From contig OW388296.1 of the NCBI GenBank assembly GCA_936450465.1, forward strand, positions 52,488,931-52,552,930: DNA of 64,000 bases, read 5' to 3'. The number at the start of each line of letters is the position of its first letter. The first letter of the stretch is position 1. The DNA is from Gibbula magus (taxonomy: Eukaryota; Mollusca; Gastropoda; Trochida; Trochidae). Below are positions 53,151-64,000 of this stretch, in pieces. The notes beneath the pieces were generated by a model. It ran no database searches. It worked only from the letters and a program-made list of their open reading frames with translations, and was not told where the DNA came from. The translations under genes and the position numbers were made by a program.

Positions 53151-54369
53151 AAAAAAGTACAAGAATTTGTACTACTGAAGGTAGTGTTATTTCAAATATA
53201 ACCATGTTCTATTTCTTGCAGACATTTGATTTTTGGATCATATTCATAACGTTTTCAATTCAATCAATTCAGCACAGTAATCCCAAGCTTGTTTGGTAAA
53301 GTCTTTATGTGTGCGATCATATTGAAGCCAAAGGGCAAAGTATCTCTTGTAAACGTGCAGTGAAGTCGCATTTCATCAATGACGTTACCCTCTAAATGTG
53401 TCATTTTGCGGAACGTCAGCCCATGCTTACCTTACATTGTCTTGGCTGGAACGTAGATTTTGTCGATTTTTTTTTCAATTCTATTTTGTTAGTTCATAAA
53501 GAGTATGGCATTGGTTCCAATATTACGTTCCTTTGTCACGACACTGTGCCTAATTATAAGTCTATCTAGAGCGAATTAAATTCAGGCACCCGTTTTGTAA
53601 ACAGTATGACATTTACTTTCATAAATATCCAGTTCCAGTAGAAACAACTGTTCTGACCTGACCTTTTTTTGACCTCTTCAAAATAACAGAATTGTATATG
53701 GTGGTATACGATGGAGGAGAATAAGTTGTAGGTGTAGTCAAAGCTTAAATTTACAACAATAAAGGCTACGCTTCAGTGTGTATATTGACACTATTGAGGA
53801 ACACTTCATCAAGGAACAAGATCACTTTCTGACGAATAGATTCCTTATGACAATGGGCGCAAGGTTACTTTTTTAAAAATGTACTATGTGCAACGTTTTT
53901 TTACCTGATAATAAATGCGATGTCAAGATGTATCATCTTTGTTTGAAATATTTGTTAATTATAGATACATGTATATTGAACCATGGAAAGTATGTTCTTG
54001 TTTCACTTAATACATTGTTACTTGGACTTAGTTATTCTTGCATCCCCTGGACTGCTCCAATATCAGACAAGGACGAGCTTGATGATTGGCGATGAACTCA
54101 ACCAGAAACGTTGTCAAAGATACAAAGATGTCTAAGCATGGGATGTTACGTGTATGCTTGCAATCCGTCATGGTAGAGTGTTATCTCGAACATGGAGAGA
54201 TTCTTGCTGCACATGGATATTGAAATTAAAGGGTGGGACACTAGTCATTTCCAGCATATCAGTGCGGACATTTGTTTATTTCCGCAGGTGTTACTTGTTT
54301 GACCTATTCTGAAAGTATCGGTACTGCGACTCCCGTCTTTAGGATAATGAAAATACCAATAAATTTGGT

Positions 54370-54545
54370 GAAGTGATTTGGGGGTGAAGTGATTTGGGGG
54401 TTAACACCGCTCTTTCACTTTTATCACGGCTGCTAATATTATAGCAGGGAGAAAGTCCACAACACCATGTGGCAACACATGCGAGCATCGGCTGAAACTA
54501 GCGAACCATGGGTGGTACTACGCTGAAGGTCAGTGTACCAAACAC
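54370..54545 (-). repeat. SINE family A, minus orientation
   Basis: Contains GGGGGTTAACACCGCT, CACGGCTGCTAATATTATAG, CCATGTGGCAACACATGCGA and GAACCATGGGTGGTACTACG, the complement of the body at 14033-14215. The tRNA-like head is not present. The repeat starts with a short duplicated GGTGAAGTGATTTGGGGG. Confidence 0.55.
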
Positions 54546-54882
54546 ATTGAGAGTGAGTTAGTTATTGTTTAACACCGCTTAGGCAAATTCTTTGCCATTT
54601 GCAGCGATCCAATGGGGAATTTGTAGTTGCCCTTGAGTAACAGATGTTACTAAATAACCATACTAATTTGAGAACTTACATGTATGTGCATAACTGTATT
54701 TACTGACACGACCGTATCTATAAGTGAGTTAAACGTGAAATATTGGGAAATCATACTAGTGTCACGATATTATAGTATTTTGCTAAAATATATTCTACAT
54801 AGGTACAGCCAAGTACAAAGTTCCTACTCAGAAGATACTCCAGCAGATGTTCCCCCATCATGACACCAATATCATTTTGTGT

Positions 54883-55226
54883 CATATGACTTTTACGAAA
54901 CGAGTGTGAATTTCTGTATTGCCCGAGCGAGAGCGAGGGTTACACAGAAATTCACACTCGTTTCGTAAAAGTCATATGGCACACTTTCGAATGTGATAAT
55001 TTCTTTATTACCCATTTTATTCCATTTGATTCGCGTAAAAAAGTCAGAAAACAGCCCACTTCTCTTGCGACGGCAAGCTACAGTGACGTCACGAACAATC
55101 GTTTTATGACGTCACAGACCACACAATACGGGAGGTCGCAGTGAAACAATAGTTGTTAGGCAAACGTGATATGTGCACATATCAATAATATTAACTCGGT
55201 TATTTTCAACCATATGGGTAATAAAA
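54883..55226 (+). repeat. Hairpin-headed repeat, well-preserved copy
   Basis: GTCATATGACTTTTACGAAA followed by CGAGTGTGAATTTCTGT is inverted almost perfectly at 54943-54979, with a loop of about 25 bp (TTGCCCGAGCGAGAGCGAGG). The downstream part (AATTTCTTTATTACCCATTT, GTCGCAGTGAAACAATAGTT, CAACCATATGGGTAATAA) matches 14560-14770. It also contains three TGACGTCA-like palindromes (near 55083, 55107). Confidence 0.6.
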
Positions 55227-55246
55227 AAATAGAGCCATGGGCTCTG

Positions 55247-55842
55247 TAGCTCATCAGGATTTCATTGATTATTATCTAAGATTGAATATCTAAGTTATAT
55301 CAAGTAATACATTGTTAACAAGAAAAAAATAGGTTTTTTAGACCATGACCTCTGTGACCCAACTTTGGAGTCACAGGGTCACCAATCCTACAATTACAAT
55401 TTCACCTTTCTACAGCTTTACATACTTAAGATAAAGATTAATCTAGGTTTTTGGGTCATGACCGGTGACCTAGATTGGGGTCACAGGGTCACAAAATCTA
55501 CAATTTTGAATCCCCATTGGCCAAGGAGTCTGCACACAACTTTTCAGCTCTCTAGACCTTTTGAAACTGGAGAAGAAGATGAAAATAGGTTTTTAAGGAC
55601 GTGACCCCTGTGACCCCATTTGGGGTCACGGGGTCACGAAATCTACAATTTAGAATCCCCATTGGCCAAGGAGTCTGCACATAAAATTTCAGCTCTGTGG
55701 AGTCATTGGTTCTGGAGAAGAAGTCGAAAATGCGCAAAGTTTACGGACGGATGGACGGACGGATGGATGGATGGACGGACGCCGGACGCCGGACGCCATG
55801 CCATGCCATAAGGCCATTGGGCCTTTCAGGCCTGATGAGCTA
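55247..55842. mobile_element. 596-bp TIR element
   Basis: TAGCTCATCAGG at 55247 and CCTGATGAGCTA at 55831 are the ends. The body has three TGACCxxxxTTGGGGTCACAGGGTCAC blocks about 120 bp apart and a GGACGGATGGACGGACGG run, then GGACGCCGGACGCCGGACG. A truncated minus-strand copy is at 42165. No transposase frame. Confidence 0.55.
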
Positions 55843-56979
55843 AAAAGTAATTGACCACAACTGTTCCACGCCACACCATGCTCATGCAGAGATAACTGGA
55901 CATGCTGGTACAACACACCAACACAACATGTCACCAGGGTTACATGTTAATTTTTTCAAAAAAATTGGATAAACAATAGCAACATTACCGTTCAATTATT
56001 GTTATTTTATAAGTAGTTCATCAAAAGACAATGAAACAATACTGTACTTATAGACCTTTAGGCTAAAATACTGAACAAAGAGTCTGAATAAGAAACGTTA
56101 ATTTACAAATCAACATTTATTTGCAGTATAAGATAATACAATTTCTACGAATGGCTCTCTTCTGAATTGCGTACCAGACGTTTTTATTTCAATTGTATCT
56201 TTTCGAAGAATATATTAATAAAACAAGTTTATTTCCATGGTTACAGAGAGACAAAGAATGATTTATCAGTATTGAGATTTATCAATTTCTGACATGCATT
56301 TTAGATCATTTAACATAGTCGGGTCCAGGGGAAATAATGACTTCATATGTTGTATTGTGATGTATAAAATATCTTCTTCAGAATAAGTAGATGTTCATAA
56401 ACTTACTATTCTAAAACCAAGTATGTGAAATAAGAAATGTCCTTCCATGGTTTGTCATGAATGCATTACTGTGCAGCAAAATGTGATAGTAAAGTAGTCT
56501 ATGCCAACGTTTTCCCCAGTATATACGGATTAATTTAAGTTAGTATATGAAAAGGTCTTCAATACCCAAATTTGTTTAGCATTATGTTTTTGATTAAATT
56601 TAACAGGCTAGAATAATTCTCCTTTCAGTAACTGTTATATTTAAGAATCTGTTGAATAGTGTTGATACAGTTATGATAGTTGATAGTACTTCCAGATGAA
56701 CCATACACATAGATGTATTGATTGATTTGGTTTCATGTACTAAAGGTCAGGAACCAGTTATCTGCTGTTTTCTCATTTAGTTGTTTATTTTGCGAAATTT
56801 CCCTTTATATCCGATCTAATATTGATAGTTGCCTGGTTGTTTTGACATGATAGAAGCGAATATATTTCCCCTAGTTATAGAGTAAGAGTCTGTTGTCTAT
56901 TGCTGCTTTGACAATATTGCAGCTTTGACAATATTGCAGCCATCATCAGCAGGGAGGAAGTTACAGAATCTTAACAAGT

Positions 56980-57045
56980 GAGTGAGTGAATTATTGTTTA
57001 ACGCCACTTCGGCAGTATTGCAGCCATTAGCGGCGAGAATCTTAA
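56980..57045 (-). repeat. SINE family A fragment
   Basis: GTGAGTGAGTGAATTATTGT, TTAACGCCACTTCGGCAGTA and GCAGCCATTAGCGGC resemble the 3' end of the family. The stretch 55843-56979 is AT-rich with nothing recognised. Confidence 0.4.
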
Positions 57046-57117
57046 CAAATATTTTGATATTTATTCTTTACAAGATATCCTGCACTCTATCAGAATGCCA
57101 TATTATAAATCTATTAG

Positions 57118-57420
57118 GAGCATTGTGTTAGTGGTTAGCATGCTGGCCTCTCACGCCAACGGTCCGGGTTCAAATCCTGGTGGACACACCAAACATTTGT
57201 GACCTTATACTTATATTGTGTTTTGCCCCTGGGCAAGGCACTTATTCCACATTGCACTAAGTCCACCCAGCTCTTGAAATGGGTACCTGAACACGGGAAG
57301 TACTGACCTCTATGGGAAGTATGGACCTATACGGTCGGTCGTACGGCGCTTATTAGCAGCACCGAAAGTACAGTTCCTTCAGGGTAACAATGATACACCA
57401 TTGAGCAGTTCTTGCACCGG
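57118..57420 (+). repeat. tRNA-Glu-derived SINE
   Basis: GTTAGTGGTTAGCATGCTGG is an A box, GGCCTCTCACGCC carries the CTC anticodon loop of tRNA-Glu, and GTCCGGGTTCAAATCC is the B box. The body contains TGGGCAAGGCACTTATTCC and GGGTACCTGAACACGGGAAG. A decayed copy lies at 790. Confidence 0.6.
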
Positions 57421-57796
57421 ATATTAGCCCTTAAAATGTGCAGTATTATTTATTTATTATTCACCTAATCCAAATTATGTAATCTACCTTTCCAAGTTTA
57501 CAACTGGTTATTTTGCGCACGGTTTTATATCTGTTCCATTTTATAATGATCGTTTTCATTAAATTAAATTTTTTCACTAATTTATCTAGAACCAATATCT
57601 GGTTACATTAAAGGAATAGAAGGGACTATATCTGTAAATTGTCCCATGCTGATAAATGTGCAGTTCTAAAGTTCTTCTTAAGTTGTCCATTAAATGTAAA
57701 ATTTCTTTTTAACTGGAAGATTTGATTGTTTATAAGAAACCATGTGATTTGGTATTCAACGCTGTATTTTACATATATAATGACTGCTTGTGTTAT

Positions 57797-58030
57797 TGCA
57801 GGGAGAAAGTCCACACATCAATGTGGCTATGCATTGTGGGAAACCTGCATTCATAGGCTGTTACTAGCTAACAATGGGTTGTACATCACTGAAATTCAGT
57901 GTAGTATTGCACTCAAACTTTACTGCATGTAGAACAGTTATCTACCGGGATGTAGCTGAGTGTGCTATCCCCCCAACCACCTCTCGATCCGTAGCTGAAT
58001 GTGCTAACCACTGCATTATCCCACCCCCTT
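57797..58030 (-). repeat. SINE family A, minus orientation
   Basis: GGGAGAAAGTCCACACATCA, ATGTGGCTATGCATTGTGGG and ACATCACTGAAATTCAGTGT complement the body at 14033-14120. The end carries a GATGTAGCTGAGTGTGCTA duplication (57950 and 57991). Confidence 0.5.
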
Positions 58031-58099
58031 GTTCACAAGAAGTCCTCCATATATTAAAATGTCCAATGTTGCAAGAAAGGACACAAACAAGCACTTGTT

Positions 58100-58817
58100 A
58101 TAATAAAGAACACTTTATTTTATTGTACAACAAAATACATTTAGTGGTGCACTTTCATGACATGTTTTATACAGACGCAGAAAACAAAGAGATGCCATAG
58201 ACCCACCCGACAAACGTAACAACGTAATAACTTGATGATTTGAGTATGGCATTATTCTTAAATACAACCTTTTGCTCACAGCACAAGCACTCCTCATATA
58301 CATAATTGGACAGTCACACAATCGTAAGTTAGGTTACTAAACATTTTTCAGGGATAGGAATAAATTTTGGAAGAAAATGTTGAATTTTCAATTTTCAGGC
58401 CTGTTGTGAGTTTTGAGGTCACAGATGGAATACTCCAACAAAATCTACTGGAGTCAGGATAACTCAAATGACAAAATCAAATGATCTATTGAATATTCAA
58501 AAGATAAAGCTGAATTTTCAACAAAGGCAGGTTTGAAGTCCTAGGTGGCATCCTATGCAACAATCGACACACGCTTGGACAAACCAACATGGCCGACTCA
58601 ACTCATCTGCTGAAAACTCCCATCCCTGATTGGAGTTTGAGAATGATTGAAGCACTATAAACAGCAGACAACGGGTTTAGCAGAAATCCTCTTCTCCAAA
58701 GAAGCCCCTCATTTGCGATTCCGACGTCCAAATAGCCCAAGATATTCAGCTGTACAGGTGATATGACGATGTCGAAGATGAAATGATTATTTATAAAATG
58801 TCTAGCAGTTTCACTGA
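58100..58817 (-). other. Putative 3' UTR of hsp90b1
   Basis: Two overlapping AATAAA signals on the minus strand (TTTATT at 58114 and 58119) lie about 700 bp past the stop codon. Cleavage is expected near 58100. No other gene in this stretch. Confidence 0.55.
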
Positions 58818-61800
58818 TCAGAGTTCATCATGGTCGTCACTCTGTAGAGAAGAAAATACGGAAATGTAAAATGGGTCATCAAGTCTCCCAGCATCCATCT
58901 TGATTCTGTGCCTTGTGTGTTCAGTTTGCTTAATAATTTAGTTGCCTTTTTGTTTTGTTTTTGTCAGTTTTTTTTCCAAAAAATTAGTTTCCGATGAATT
59001 TTAAGTTAGTTTTACAATTATCATGCACCATGCAAATTATCAAAGTGAAAATGCTACTTAAACAAACAAATGGTTGTCATTCTAAAAAGGTGCGTATCAA
59101 ACTGGTTTGGAAGTCAATGGTAAATCATGGACATGACACAAACAAATGCCTCCTGTCATGCCAAATGGTTCCTCCAGTGATAGTCTTGAACTACTTTCAC
59201 TGGAGCAGACGTCAACACACAAGGCAGAAGCAAGATCCTCTGGGAGATTTCACAGCACAAAACAGGTTAGTTACACTCATGCAGTTCTTTCAAGATGTCT
59301 GTATCTTAAACTTCAGAGGTTAATGAAGAAAGTAAATCTGTTTATATTCTCTGAGGATTAAATCTCAATACTGGCTACGTCAGAGTAGTTCCCCTCTGAA
59401 AGTTCCCTCCACCCGTCAAACGTCAACTTATGAGAAGACAAACATGCACTTATTTCAACAAATTTGAGGATAAACCATCTGTTTCTGTTAAGTAGAGAAA
59501 TGGAACCTTTGGGATTTAGTTAACATCTTATGTGGCAGTTTTAGACGAGCTATCATAATTAATACATCTGAGAATCAGTTGAGTGGGCTGGTCTGACAAG
59601 CACCACTGGAACAATACTGGAGACAAACTGCACAGATTCAGTTGAAAGTGGTAAGTTATCAAAGGGAGGTAAGTGTTGCAGGTCATGCTGGTTACTCACT
59701 TTATCTTCATCGTCAGCAGCTACTTCCTCCTCTCCCTCATCAGCCTCGACAGCCTCCTCGTCAAATGGTTCATCCTCAATCTGTAACCACAGCAACAAAC
59801 CTCAGAGATTAGGAATCATGATGCCAAAATGTGAGTACTTGAGGTCGGTTGGGAGGATTACATTCAGTCAAAGGTCTACATGGATGGTATGTGGTAGTGT
59901 AGGAATTTAGAAATATTCTATTTTATATCACCTCGAAAGTGTTGAATAGTCGAATTAGATTCTCAGATGCTCACAAAGTTGTCTGTATAGGAGCATAAGG
60001 TTGTGTTTTACCAGTCTTGAATAAGTATACTGTATTAGAGGCGAGGTGATTTGGGGTTTAACACCTCTTTGTAAGGATCTGCTGGAACTGGAACAGTATT
60101 GGAGGTGGGGTGATTTGGGCTTAAACAGTTTTTGCAAGCAACGGCTGGAACTACAATAGTTGTACTGTATTAGCGACAAGAGGTTAAAATACTTTCAGTG
60201 GGATATTAAAAGAAATCAAAAGTACACGTACCTTTGCATCCATGGGAATGTCAAGACTGAGACGCAACATGCGCTCCACACGCTCTGCGAATCCAGCACT
60301 GTCAGGCACTTGGTATCCGGACCTCATCGTCGCGGTCTCAAACATAACCACGGCAAGATCCTTCGCGGTCTGGTCTTCCTTGTCGGTCTCCACTCTCTGC
60401 TTCAGGGTCTTGATGAGGGGATGACGTGGGTTCACTTCCAGAGTTTTCTTCTGGTTGGCATAGAAACTGCAAACAGAATTAATAAATTGTTATGGAGAAG
60501 GAAAACTAATTTGAATAGACATTTTACATTTACATTTACATTTACTTACTTACATTTTCACAATTCTAATCTATCCAAATTTGGAATGAAAGCAGTTTTT
60601 TCTTCCTTGGCAAACAACTTTAATTAATGCATAAGAGAATATTTAAATACTCAAACCTTCTGATAATTAATGTCCGACATCTTTACTCTTTCAAGCTCAA
60701 TTCTTTTACTGTCAAGATTAGAAATCTTTGTTATGTTACTAAAATTACACTTGTGTTCTGGGTGCTTGGTGTAATTGCCGAGTACTTACGACTGAGTGGG
60801 GTCCTGAGCCTTGGCGTATGCTTGAGCCTTCATGATGCGCTCCATGTTGCCGGACCACCCGAACTGACTGGCGATCAGAGCACATGGGGAGGTGTCCAGA
60901 CGCTCGGAGACGGTGGCCTTCTCGATCTGTGGATAGAGGGACAGACTTATTGATAGTTTACCTTCTTACAAGTGCAACATGCTCTGTGGCATTTGAATTT
61001 GGGAAAGACTTTCAGATGACTGATCAATGATCTGAAAAGTAGCAGGGATCGGGAAAAGTAGGAGCCATGGGTCATTTTGCACATTTGATGAAAAAATGGC
61101 TCATTAAATTTAGAAATTTTACTATTGCTTCAAAGGGGAATGGCCCATTTAAAATTCTGAAAATGACTAAAAGCCCTCAAAATGGTCCATTGGGATTTTT
61201 TTTCTTTCCAATGTACTTATTTTGCTTGTAAGAATTCACCAGGACTGCTACCAAATTTCTAAGATTAATTTTTTTCAGCACAACAATACAGGAAACTGAA
61301 TTCAACTAAAGAAATACTTAAAGCTTCTCAACCACATCAATGGATAACTTCAAACTATAATTCTACGATTTAAATGCAACTAATGCAAATATCTATTGCT
61401 CGACAAACCTCTTCAAGATGTGTAGAGCTTTGACCAAACCAGAATTATCATGCAACAAATCGGAAAAAAAATTGTTAATCAAGCATCGTGACCCACCTTA
61501 TCCTTGAGGGCGTCCTCCTTGAGCCAGGTGAGGAGAGGTTCGTACTCCTTCTCCATCGCCTCCTTCCGCTCCTTGGACTTCTCGGAGTCGTCCAGCTTCA
61601 GTCCGTCCTTGGCAACGTTCTGGAACTTCTTGCCTTCAAACTCCGGGAGAGACTGGATGCAGTACTCATCAACAGGCTCCGTCAGGTACAACACCTCGAA
61701 GCCCTTCTTCAGGAGACGCTCAACAAACGGGGACTTCATCACCTGGAAACAATTATCAAAGTTGTATTTGTAGACTTGAGCAATGTTTTCTTCTGATTGA

Positions 61801-63727
61801 TCAAATATAGTTACTTCCTGTTAAAGGTGCAACATTCACATTCCTTAATTCTTTTCTTCAGCTTCCATTTTGCTATTTTCCTAAATCTAATCTAGGTTTG
61901 ATTTCAATTATCCTATAATCGATTACCTTCTTTTCTATGAAATACAGATTTACAGTACTTCCGGCTTGGTGTTATATTCATAAGCAAATTTATATACATC
62001 AACAGGTAAACAAGAGCTACAATATCTGCTACAACAGTATGCTTTGCATCCTTGCAGCCCTTCACTACACCAGCTACAAAATAGGACATTCACTGCAAGA
62101 GCAAAACAATACCAGTAAATCTCATCTTGAAATACAACTTCACCCCTGTTAAAACATCAAATAACTTCAACCAAACAATGTTCACCTCGTCCTTGGTGGT
62201 TCCGGCAACAAAGAAGATGGACTCCTGCTTCTCCTTCATACGTTCGATGTACTCCGCGAGGGACGTCAGCTCGGTGTCTGAGTTGGAGGTGTTGAAGCGG
62301 AGGAGTTTGGCGAGACGGGTTCGGTTTGAGCTGTCCTCGATCACTCCAAGTTTGATGCTGAACAGGGAGAAAAGGGAAGTTTGGTCAAACTGGTGGAGAT
62401 TAACCTTATTTTCTATATGTGACACACTTGATGTGCTAGTATCTACAAGTCAAAAGTTGAGCATAATTTCCCTCACAAACTTTAAAGCATTTTCTTTTCT
62501 TGATGGTAACAGATCTCTTCAACTACTCTATGTAAAACGATGGCGCTAAATGTTAACATTACTATGCAAAGTGTATGAAATAAGAGACATCCTACAGCCG
62601 GTAACACACTTTTGGTCAGAGCTGGTAACCATGGTTTACCACTTAAGTTAACAAAATCATAGTTTCAGGCTGGCAACATTTCAGACAAACTACAAACTGT
62701 TTCCAACTAACATCACTCACTACTATAGCAAGACAGAACAGTAAAATTTGTCTTGAGATTTAACTTCACCCCTGTTCAAACATAGTTTAGGGCTGGTAAC
62801 TTTTCAGACTTTCTACAAACATTGGAAATAAACTGTTTTCCACTCATCTTCATCCCTGTTCAAACTTAGACTATTATGCTTTAAGAAACTATTTCCCACT
62901 CACTTGGTGCTGTACTCCTTCCAGAAGGCCACGTAGTCCTCCTTGCTGATCTTCTTGATCATGTCGAGCGTCTTCCTCACCAGCTTCTTCTTGATCACCT
63001 TCAACAGTTTGTGCTGCTGCAGCGTCTCTCGGGACACGTTCAGGGGCAGGTCGTCAGAGTCAACCTGGAGGAGAGGAGAACGTTATAATTCATTTTTGTA
63101 GGTTACAGGTTGGAAGATTTTGATGCTGAACAGTCGCAAGCAATCTTTTCTTAAATTTGTTCCTTCACTCATATCTAGCAGGACTTCTTATAAACAATCC
63201 TATATTGACAGACTCTTAAGTTTGAAACAATGTTGCTGAATGTATAACTAACTCAAGATTCTTTATCACTCACACAGGAAAACTGTCATATTGGAATAGT
63301 GTTGTGAGAAAGCGTCACAAGCAACATGTTCATGTCTAATGATAACTGCTAGCCCTTCAGCCCCATTTTTTTTAAAAAGAGATGTGACACCAAAAGCCCT
63401 GCTGCCAGTTTATTTGCTAGTCTTGCTTGTTTACTATTAGACATTTTAAAGACTTTTTCAGTCATGGATGATGAAGAAAACAGACAAGGATTTTATTCAA
63501 CTGATGCTTTGACAGTGACTGTTTACACTCCTCATAATCAGGAGCTGATGACAGTCATTGTTTTATAATCAAGGATAAAACATTATCTCGAATATTGAAA
63601 TGGCATCATGAACATTATGACTGTAGAAATATTTTCAAGTATTACTCACAACTCCTCTGATGAATGACAGATATTTTGGCAACATATCCTCGAAGTCGTC
63701 AGTGATGAAAACACGTCTCACGTACAT
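58818..63727 (-). CDS. hsp90b1: Endoplasmin (GRP94/HSP90B1), C-terminal half, 8 exons
   Basis: Exons from 5' to 3' on the minus strand: 63650-63727, 62904-63064, 62186-62357, 61497-61742, 60790-60926, 60232-60466, 59700-59780, 58818-58841. They total 1134 bases (377 residues and TGA) and all phases agree. The product starts [20 protein letters not shown], continues through the HSP90 middle domain ([19 protein letters not shown]) and the C-terminal dimerisation part ([32 protein letters not shown]), then an acidic tail ([20 protein letters not shown]), and ends SDDHDEL. HDEL is an ER-retrieval signal, which separates this ER-lumen chaperone from cytosolic HSP90 (MEEVD). The N-terminal ATPase domain and signal peptide lie beyond 64000. 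No defects seen. Confidence 0.96.
58842..59699 (-). other. Last intron of hsp90b1
   Basis: Plain AT-rich intron. Open frames on either strand (for example 58994-59323 plus) have no recognisable domain. Nothing else is seen. Confidence 0.5.
60044..60165 (-). repeat. Two short SINE family A ends in tandem
   Basis: GGCGAGGTGATTTGGGGTTT and GGTGGGGTGATTTGGGCTTA, about 57 bp apart, each followed by AACAxxTTTTxxAAG and GGCTGGAACT-like sequence, match the inverted tail of the family. Confidence 0.45.
60927..63649 (-). other. Remaining introns of hsp90b1
   Basis: The introns between the exons listed for hsp90b1 in this stretch are AT-rich. One contains a local duplication of CACCCCTGTTxAAACAT and GGCTGGTAAC near 62620-62870. 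No other repeat or gene is recognised. Confidence 0.4.
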
Positions 63728-63928
63728 CTGCAACACATCAGTTACCATCAGTAAACAGAAAAGATGATGAAGATGTTATTGTGGATCCCAGATGAATAAA
63801 TTATCCAAAGCAAAACAAAGTCAACAGTAACTATTTTGGCTTTTCACTAATAGACAAAGCTACATACAGTTTTTAAAACATAAAATCCAAGACATTTTAA
63901 AGGCTTTGGAAAGACCAAAGATAAGGTG

Positions 63929-64000
63929 TGAGGTGAGTTGGGGTTTAACGCCGCTTTCAAGAGTATTTCACTTATACCGCGGCTGCTAGTATTATGGCAG
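63929..64000 (-). repeat. SINE family A, cut by the window end
   Basis: GTGAGGTGAGTTGGGGTTTA, ACGCCGCTTTCAAGAGTATT and CGCGGCTGCTAGTATTATGG complement the 3' end of the copy at 13905. Confidence 0.55.

Noticed and set aside
57118..57190. Functional tRNA-Glu gene
   Set aside because: Boxes A and B are good, but a SINE body follows and a decayed copy exists at 790.
59559..59798. Open frame read as an independent acidic protein (starts [12 protein letters not shown])
   Set aside because: Only 59700-59780 is real and it is an hsp90b1 exon. The rest is intron on both sides.

Overview
This is an animal nuclear genome window, AT-rich, with short exons, long introns and canonical GT-AG splice sites. 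The organism is probably a mollusc, perhaps a gastropod. That is an inference. It rests on the mix of tRNA-derived SINEs, arrays rich in TGACCTT/AAGGTCA, two kinds of tyrosine-recombinase retrotransposon (DIRS and Ngaro), and a giant aspartate-rich protein gene of a kind expected in a calcifying lophotrochozoan. No name can be proven from the sequence alone.

Layout. (1) 1-38285, plus strand: the 3' part of one large gene. I could assemble 27 consecutive exons in an unbroken reading frame of 1407 codons plus stop. The protein is a trafficking-type scaffold: an N-terminal part resembling the propeller/helical proteins of the HPS5/VPS class, a helical-repeat part, a complete seven-blade RCC1 propeller, a second helical part, and a C-terminal RING-like Cys/His cluster. 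The 5' end lies left of the window. Its introns carry many mobile elements. A 6.7 kb DIRS-type retrotransposon sits at 17866-24601, with inverted terminal repeats and an internal complementary region. A 4.8 kb Ngaro-type element sits at 27651-32442, with split direct repeats A1-B1-A2-B2. Both lie in the same orientation as the gene. The Ngaro element and a SINE are nested inside a 20-bp minisatellite.

(2) 38286-42600: intergenic DNA made largely of repeats (a hairpin element, a tRNA-like repeat, TTAA-flanked MITE fragments, poly-G tracts).

(3) 42610-50930, minus strand: a gene whose last coding exon is about 4.9 kb. It encodes about 1270 residues of Cys-free DxDGDGIPD repeats in 39-residue triads, then a lysine/glutamine/proline-rich basic tail of about 350 residues. 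It has a long putative 3' UTR ending at an AATAAA signal near 42630. Upstream exons, including any signal peptide, were not found. This is the most unusual gene in the window.

(4) 50931-58100: intergenic or intronic DNA with SINEs, a near-perfect hairpin repeat and a 596-bp TIR element.

(5) 58100-64000, minus strand: the 3' half of endoplasmin (HSP90B1/GRP94). There are eight in-phase coding exons ending in an HDEL ER-retrieval signal. The 5' half lies right of the window.

The genes do not form an operon or an obvious pathway. The plus-strand gene is convergent with the two minus-strand genes. Endoplasmin is a secretory-pathway chaperone and the RCC1 gene looks like an endolysosomal trafficking factor; any functional link to the acidic-repeat protein would be speculation.
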